Of a stretch of 9,577 nt of DNA, positions 5,879-9,577 are shown piece after piece. Numbering within the stretch: position 1 is the first letter of the stretch; the number at the start of each line of letters is the position of its first letter. The DNA lies in contig JAERMN010000218.1 in assembly GCA_016844625.1 (NCBI GenBank), positions 1 to 9,577 of the forward strand. Reading direction: 5' to 3'. This DNA is from Deltaproteobacteria bacterium. GTDB taxonomy: Bacteria > Desulfobacterota > Binatia > UBA9968. The translations under genes and the position numbers were made by a program. The notes beneath the pieces are model-generated. The model did not search any database and was not told where the DNA came from. It saw nothing but the letters and a program-made list of their open reading frames with translations.

Positions 5879-5908
5879 ACTATACGCCGCCACCGATTTG
5901 CCCGTCAA
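5879..5908 (-). promoter_or_regulatory. Sigma70-like promoter for the intact dehalogenase-ferredoxin pair
   Basis: On the - strand TTGACG (5903-5908) and TATAGT (5879-5884) are 18 bases apart. The predicted transcript would start near 5872, about 50 bases before the ATG at 5822. The promoter of copy 1 has the same -35 hexamer, the same spacer length and GCG immediately before its TATA, so the promoter was apparently duplicated with the cassette. Confidence 0.65.
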
Positions 5909-5911
5909 GCC

Positions 5912-5965
5912 GAGCGATCCCATGAGCGATCCCATGAGGAAAACGAACATGAGGAAAACGATCTT
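5912..5965. repeat. Two tandem duplications between divergent promoters
   Basis: GAGCGATCCCAT occurs twice back to back (5912-5923, 5924-5935). It is followed directly by two 15-base units, both starting GAGGAAAACGA (5936-5950, 5951-5965). The block lies between the -35 box of the leftward dehalogenase promoter (5903-5908) and that of the rightward binding-protein promoter (5964-5969). The last unit runs into the latter. An operator for a regulator of both transcripts is possible but unproven; simple slippage repeats are the alternative. Confidence 0.6.
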
Positions 5966-5993
5966 GACAGTCCGGGCGAAGAAGTCTTACAAC
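5964..5993 (+). promoter_or_regulatory. Candidate promoter for the 6021-8135 binding-protein genes
   Basis: A perfect TTGACA (5964-5969) is followed after 18 bases by TACAAC (5988-5993), 4 of 6 to the -10 consensus. Transcription would begin near 6000, leaving a short leader with AGGA (6010-6013) 7 bases before the ATG at 6021. The -35 is strong and the -10 weak, which fits an activated or regulated promoter. Confidence 0.45.
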
Positions 5994-6020
5994 TTCCGCT
6001 AACCAAGTCAGGACTCTAAG

Positions 6021-7001
6021 ATGAAACCAACGCACTTGCTCTTGGCGATATTGATTTTTGCCGTCGGTGAAGGCCATATTCAGGCCGCAGTTCCTACATC
6101 CGCCGAACTCGCGCGCTTGCGCATTAGTATTCCCGGCCTTGGCTCATCATCTTACCCGTTGATCATGGCGCAAAAGAAAGGTTACTTCCGCGCCGAAGGT
6201 TATGATGTCGAGTTGATTCCGATGGCCGCCGGGCTTGCGGTCAAGACTTTGCTCGCCGGCGAAGTCGGCGCCACCGCCGCCGGCACTGTGCTGGCGAATC
6301 TGCAAGGCGCAAAGGTGCGTTTGGTGATGGGGTTTATACGCGAACTGCCTTACGATTTGGTGGTGGTGCCTGAGATCAAGCGTATCGAAGATTTGCGCGG
6401 CAAAAAAGTCGCCGTCGCCGACCGTGGCAGCGTGACCTTTTTTGTCGTGCGCGCGATCCTGCAAGCCCATGGCATGGAGCCGGACCGCGATGTGACCTTG
6501 CTCAACATGGGAACGCCGGCGGTGCGCCATCAAGCGCTGATGACGGGCGTGGTCCATGGCGTGGTGGCGAACTTCGACGGCACTGCGTTCCTTGCCGACC
6601 GCGGTTATCACTCGGTCGCTAAAGCTGGCAAGTTCATGAAAGGCTTTGCCGGTTCTCTGTCGGTGACCGAGGATCAGCTCATGAAGCGGCCCGATGAAGT
6701 ATTGCGCATGGTGCGCGCGACATTAAAAGGCATTCGCGCTTACCTGGCGCACCGCGAAGAAGCGATTAAACATAGCTCCGCATGGACCAAAATCTCGCCA
6801 GCGAATGCCGCCAAAGTTCACGAGCTGATGTCAGCCGGCGCGCTGGCGCCGGACGGCTTGCTCGATCGCGAGACGATGGAATCGGTTATCCAGGAATCTC
6901 GTGAAGTGGCAGGAGTCAAACGGGCTGTGAAAACAGAGGAAGTCTTTGACTTCCGGCTCGTGCAGCGCGCCAATGAAGAGATTCAGGGCTGGCGCCCTTG
7001 A
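6021..7001 (+). CDS. NitT/TauT-type ABC transporter substrate-binding protein
   Basis: The 326-residue product is an exported NMT1/SsuA-like binding protein. A signal peptide spans about residues 1-22 (charged MKPTH, hydrophobic LLLAILIFAVG, cleavage near IQA-A). Lobe one then shows RISIPGLGSSSYPLIMAQKKGYFRAEGYDVELI in conserved form, including the xxAQKKGYFxxEG signature (49-60). KTLLAGEVGATAAG (75-88) is the segment missing from the protein at 138-1052. IKRIEDLRGKKVAV and the second-lobe MTGVVHGVVAN follow. Length and motif order are normal, so it is probably functional. The start is supported by AGGA 7 bases upstream and the in-frame signal peptide. It is the first gene of a rightward pair, 54 bases before the next binding protein, and is divergent from the dehalogenase cassette. 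Ligand unknown; sulfonates, aromatics and pyrimidine-like compounds are all bound within this class. Confidence 0.9.
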   Translation: MKPTHLLLAILIFAVGEGHIQAAVPTSAELARLRISIPGLGSSSYPLIMAQKKGYFRAEGYDVELIPMAAGLAVKTLLAGEVGATAAGTVLANLQGAKVRLVMGFIRELPYDLVVVPEIKRIEDLRGKKVAVADRGSVTFFVVRAILQAHGMEPDRDVTLLNMGTPAVRHQALMTGVVHGVVANFDGTAFLADRGYHSVAKAGKFMKGFAGSLSVTEDQLMKRPDEVLRMVRATLKGIRAYLAHREEAIKHSSAWTKISPANAAKVHELMSAGALAPDGLLDRETMESVIQESREVAGVKRAVKTEEVFDFRLVQRANEEIQGWRP

Positions 7002-7055
7002 TTGCCTGGGCTGGCCATTGTGCGCGTCGCAATCGCTGAGCAAGGAGGAGTTTAT

Positions 7056-8135
7056 ATGCGCGTTATCTTAATCCGTTGCGGTTTGATCTTGTCCTGTCTC
7101 GTCGTGCTTTTGATGCAGGTGCAACCGCTCGCGGCCCAAACCGACGAGAAGACTCTTGAAGAAATCAATCAGTTACCTGAAGCGGAACGCCAGTCAAGAT
7201 TGGTCGCCGGCGCGAAGAAGGAAGGCGCCGTTACCTGGTACGTGGCGATGAACCGCGTGTTTGCGCAGGAGTTGATCAACGGGTTTGAAGCGCAGTATCC
7301 GTTTCTGAAGGTCAACGCATTGACCGGCGGCGGCGGCACGCTGCTTAATAAGGTGCTGACCGAGCACCGGGCCAAGTCGTACATTTACGACGTTTTCAAT
7401 ACCCGCAGCATGACCGTCAACACACTTAAGAAAGCCGGCGCCATCGCGCGCTACCGCAGTCCTCTGCGGGCTTCTTTGCGCGACGGTTTTGCCGACAAAG
7501 AAGGTTATGTCAACGGCATTTTCGCGACGCCGCTGGTCTATATTTACAATACCAAGCTGGTGAATCGGAAAGAGGCTCCAACCAGCGTCGAGGATCTAAC
7601 CCAGCCCAAGTGGCTCGGCAAGATGGCCGTCGATGACGAGTCATTCGATTGGCTGGCGGCGTTGATGGATTACTACGGTGAAGCGAAGGGCTTGGAGCTC
7701 GCTGCCAAAGTTGGCCAACAACAGCTTCAGCCGCGGCGCGGCTCGACGCTGATCACCCAGTTGATCGCAGCGGGAGAATTTTTACTCGAAATCGACGGCC
7801 ATCATCAGGAAGCGATTGCCAAAAAGAAAGCTGGCGCGCCCATCGATTATGTTTTTCCGCAACCGTATGTCCCGGTGAAATCGCTGGTGCCGATCTATGT
7901 CTCGTCCCGTCCGCCGCATCCCCATGCGGCAGCGCTCATGGCCGATTTTCTCATGTCCAAGCGCGGTCAAGATATCATGTACGGCCACGGCCGTTGGGTT
8001 GGCCACAAGAGCATCATCGGCAAAGGGCCAGACGATATCGGTGATCGCAAAGTTGTCATTCCGTCGCCAGAAAAGTGGGGCGACCGCTATCAGGAGCTGA
8101 TCGGGCTCTTCAACAAATTGATTCTGCGCAAGTGA
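7056..8135 (+). CDS. Iron/polyamine-class extracellular solute-binding protein
   Basis: The 359-residue product belongs to the AfuA/FbpA-like class of periplasmic binding proteins (SBP_bac_6/8 type), a different class from the two NitT-like proteins in the window. A signal peptide covers about 1-27 (RVILIRCGL...PLAA-Q). Mature landmarks are LVAGAKKEGAVTWY (49-62), INGFEAQYPFLKV (74-86), TPLVYIYNTKLV (158-169), and PTSVEDLTQPKWLGKMAVD (175-193), a class hallmark. The C-terminal HPHAAALMADFLMSKRGQDIM is the usual last-helix region. The frame is open from 7002, but the ATG at 7056 is the start because AAGGAGG (7042-7048) sits 7 bases upstream and the signal peptide begins there. It follows the previous gene by 54 bases and probably shares its transcript. 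No permease or ATPase follows. The ligand could be a metal chelate, phosphonate, thiamine-like or aromatic compound. Confidence 0.9.
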   Translation: MRVILIRCGLILSCLVVLLMQVQPLAAQTDEKTLEEINQLPEAERQSRLVAGAKKEGAVTWYVAMNRVFAQELINGFEAQYPFLKVNALTGGGGTLLNKVLTEHRAKSYIYDVFNTRSMTVNTLKKAGAIARYRSPLRASLRDGFADKEGYVNGIFATPLVYIYNTKLVNRKEAPTSVEDLTQPKWLGKMAVDDESFDWLAALMDYYGEAKGLELAAKVGQQQLQPRRGSTLITQLIAAGEFLLEIDGHHQEAIAKKKAGAPIDYVFPQPYVPVKSLVPIYVSSRPPHPHAAALMADFLMSKRGQDIMYGHGRWVGHKSIIGKGPDDIGDRKVVIPSPEKWGDRYQELIGLFNKLILRK

Positions 8136-8195
8136 CGCGCATCGCGAGCACAAGAAAGTCAGCGGTTGTAAGACATCTTTGCGCAGTGACCAGCC

Positions 8196-8758
8196 TTATG
8201 TTGATTTCGCATCCAGTAATTTCCGCACCAACCATATAAATCCGCCGGTGAGCACGAGATTCAGCGCCAGGCTGAGAGCCGCCACGGTTACGATCGGAAC
8301 GCCGATGCCAAGCACCACCTCTTGGCAGAGTCGATAGCGCGCGTCACCGCCGTAAAGGTGATGCGTCAGTGTCCGGTCCCATGCGGCGTTTTCAGGCACA
8401 TCGGTATCGAGCAAATAGACCGGCACCGTGAAACCCTCGGAGCTTTGACTTCGTATTGCCAAGCGCGGAAGTAAACCGTGCGGCCCTCGACCGTCACGCT
8501 GGCGCGTGTGGGCAGCTCGGTTAAGAAGTTCTCCACCCCCCCCCATTCATTGGGCTCTTCACGTTGCCAGCCGCTCGCGTCTAGTCGTTAGCAAAAGTCG
8601 CCTTTGCGGTAGAGCCACGTGACAGCGACCAGCGGTACTTTGAGGTCGGCGGCGGCGCGGAAAGTGTCGCCGGCTAGCACGCCAAGGCTGCGGCTGTAGG
8701 TCGGCATCCCCGGCTCCAGGGCGATTTCCATCGAGAAATAGGCAATCTTTGCATTCAT
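8196..8758 (-). pseudogene. Alpha-glucan phosphorylase (GT35) N-terminal remnant with chimeric membrane-like tail
   Basis: Reading leftward from ATG at 8758 gives MNAKIAYFSMEIALEPGMPT, then YSRSLGVLAGD and AAADLKVPLVAVTWLYRKGDF. This is the conserved start of the short alpha-glucan phosphorylases; intact enzymes have YSGGLGVLAGD. A TAA at 8588-8590 interrupts the frame. It continues in phase with RLDASGWQREEPNEW and VTVEGRTVYFRAWQYEVK. A single-base shift near 8437-8448 then moves the homology to another frame with GFTVPVYLLDTDVPEN, LYGGDARYR and QEVVLGIG. At about 8300 the similarity ends and a hydrophobic stretch, VTVAALSLALNLVLTGGFIW, runs to the stop at 8196. Only about the first quarter of a usual enzyme of roughly 700 residues remains. 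A ribosome site (GGAG, 8769-8772) persists. It lies 27 bases downstream of the TerC gene. The tail is unrecognised and may be the end of another deleted gene. Confidence 0.85.
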
Positions 8759-8785
8759 CGCTACGGCTCTCCGTTCTATGTTTTG

Positions 8786-9577
8786 TTAGGCGGCTCGCTC
8801 ATCGCGACGCTCAGCGATCAAGGAACCTGCTATACCGGCAGCCAGGATCAGGAGCACTAATCCGAGCAAGTAAAAGTTGAAGCTGCTTCCGAGCATCCCT
8901 TTGAGCCACTCGGCTGTCAGCATTTTTACTCCAACGACCATCAACACCAACGCGAGTGACACCTTGAGGTATCTGAACTTGTCGAGCATGCCCCCCAGCG
9001 CAAAATAGAGCGACCGGAGGCCGAGGATCGCAAAGACGTTACTCGTGAAAACCAGGAATGGATCGGCTGTAATAGCGAAGATCGCTGGGATCGAATCCAC
9101 CGCAAAGATCAGGTCCGTAAACTCGACCACAATCAGAGCCAAGGCCAAGGGCGTGAGCATCAACGTGCCTGGCCGTGCTTGGTCCACCGCCTTATCCGGC
9201 ATGGCAGCAGTACCGGGGAACTCGCTCTCGTATGAGGCCGGCGCTCCAGCTCGAACGACGAAGTGCTGTCCGTGGAATCGCGAGGTGATCGGAAAAAAGC
9301 GCCGTGTGAGCCGAACGATGATATTCTGGTTGGGGTCCGAGTGATCCGTCTTCAAGACCAGCATCTTGATTCCCGTGAGCATCAGGAAGACACCAAAGAG
9401 GTAGAGGACCCAGTGGAACTCAGCGATCAGTGTGGCGCCCAGTGCAATCATGGCACCGCGCATCACCAAGGCGCCCAAGATGCCCCAGAACAGCACTCGA
9501 TGCTGATAGATCGCCGGAACTGCGAAGAAGCCGAAGATCATTGCGATCACGAAGATGTTGTCAACGCTCAGCGACTT
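8786..9577 (-). CDS. TerC/Alx family integral membrane protein, N-terminus outside the window
   Basis: The gene enters from the right edge and the visible 263 residues form a polytopic inner-membrane protein of the TerC family, linked to tellurite resistance and to manganese or calcium export and pH response in characterised members. The first visible residues, KSLSVDNIFVIA, carry the family's first acidic motif. AVPAIYQHRVLFWGILGALVMRG and the second acidic motif EFTDLIFAVDSIPAIFA (codons near 9124-9075) follow, then FTSNVFAILGLRSLYFALGGMLDKF. Six to seven hydrophobic segments are visible. A soluble loop (about bases 9180-9310) lies mid-protein, as usual. The charged end AERRDERAA precedes TAA at 8786-8788. 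About 40-60 N-terminal residues are probably missing. It shares direction with the phosphorylase remnant but nothing links it functionally to the dehalogenase region. Family assignment is firm; transported ion unknown. Confidence 0.93.
   Translation of the reverse strand, partial: KSLSVDNIFVIAMIFGFFAVPAIYQHRVLFWGILGALVMRGAMIALGATLIAEFHWVLYLFGVFLMLTGIKMLVLKTDHSDPNQNIIVRLTRRFFPITSRFHGQHFVVRAGAPASYESEFPGTAAMPDKAVDQARPGTLMLTPLALALIVVEFTDLIFAVDSIPAIFAITADPFLVFTSNVFAILGLRSLYFALGGMLDKFRYLKVSLALVLMVVGVKMLTAEWLKGMLGSSFNFYLLGLVLLILAAGIAGSLIAERRDERAA

Noticed and set aside
5922..6002. Short leader peptide of 26 codons upstream of the binding protein at 6021
   Set aside because: Its start lies upstream of the candidate -35 box and has no good ribosome site, and it consists largely of the tandem repeats. 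A transcript from the predicted promoter would not include the start.
7002..7055. TTG start giving an 18-residue N-terminal extension of the binding protein
   Set aside because: It would abut the previous stop without a ribosome site. AAGGAGG before the ATG at 7056 and the signal peptide beginning there decide the start.
8136..8160. Terminator hairpin after the last binding-protein gene
   Set aside because: Only a 4-base CGCG stem without a U-tract is visible, too weak to call.
8536..8544. Run of nine C as a phase-variation switch
   Set aside because: The run is in frame with the phosphorylase homology and sits in a gene already broken by a stop codon and by truncation, so length changes could not restore a product.

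Overview
The window is bacterial chromosome of moderately high GC. It looks like an uncultured soil or sediment lineage of the kind that carries many stand-alone NitT/TauT-type substrate-binding proteins, amidohydrolase-2 paralogues and reductive-dehalogenase-like proteins (Binatota, Rokubacteria and Tectomicrobia are examples). That placement is inference from gene content; no rRNA or other marker gene is present.

Left part (1-2283): the 3' end of an amidohydrolase gene is followed after 45 bases by a periplasmic NitT/TauT-type binding protein, both on the + strand. A second, complete amidohydrolase lies convergently on the - strand. A 72-base palindrome made of TTCAA/TTGAA words separates the two 3' ends. 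Upstream of the second amidohydrolase, 2296-2547 holds a long, broken inverted repeat that no gene call explains.

Centre (2555-5908): this is the most interesting part. A two-gene cassette on the - strand, made of a soluble cobalamin-type reductive dehalogenase homologue followed by a seven-iron ferredoxin, is present twice in tandem. The right copy (4312-5822) is intact. In the left copy (2555-4076) the ferredoxin is intact but the dehalogenase gene has lost a net 88 bases and is frameshifted. Each dehalogenase gene has its own sigma70-like promoter of the form TTGACG-N18-TATA(T/G)T. No Tat signal and no RdhB-type membrane anchor is seen, so the adjacent ferredoxin is the obvious candidate electron donor. 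Both dehalogenase copies end in the same C-x4-C-x3-H-x8-H tail, which lies outside the usual Fe-S motifs.

Right part (5912-8135): a divergent promoter region with short tandem repeats leads rightward into two exported binding proteins of different classes (NitT/TauT-like, then iron/polyamine-type). No permease or ATPase gene is visible, so the three binding proteins in the window are orphans here.

Far right (8196-9577): a decayed fragment of an alpha-glucan phosphorylase gene carries a stop codon, a frameshift and a chimeric membrane-like tail. It lies downstream of a TerC-family membrane protein gene that runs off the window. A plausible reading is a catabolic island for uptake and reductive or hydrolytic processing of an aromatic or halogenated compound. 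The substrate cannot be read from the sequence, and several genes here are visibly eroding.
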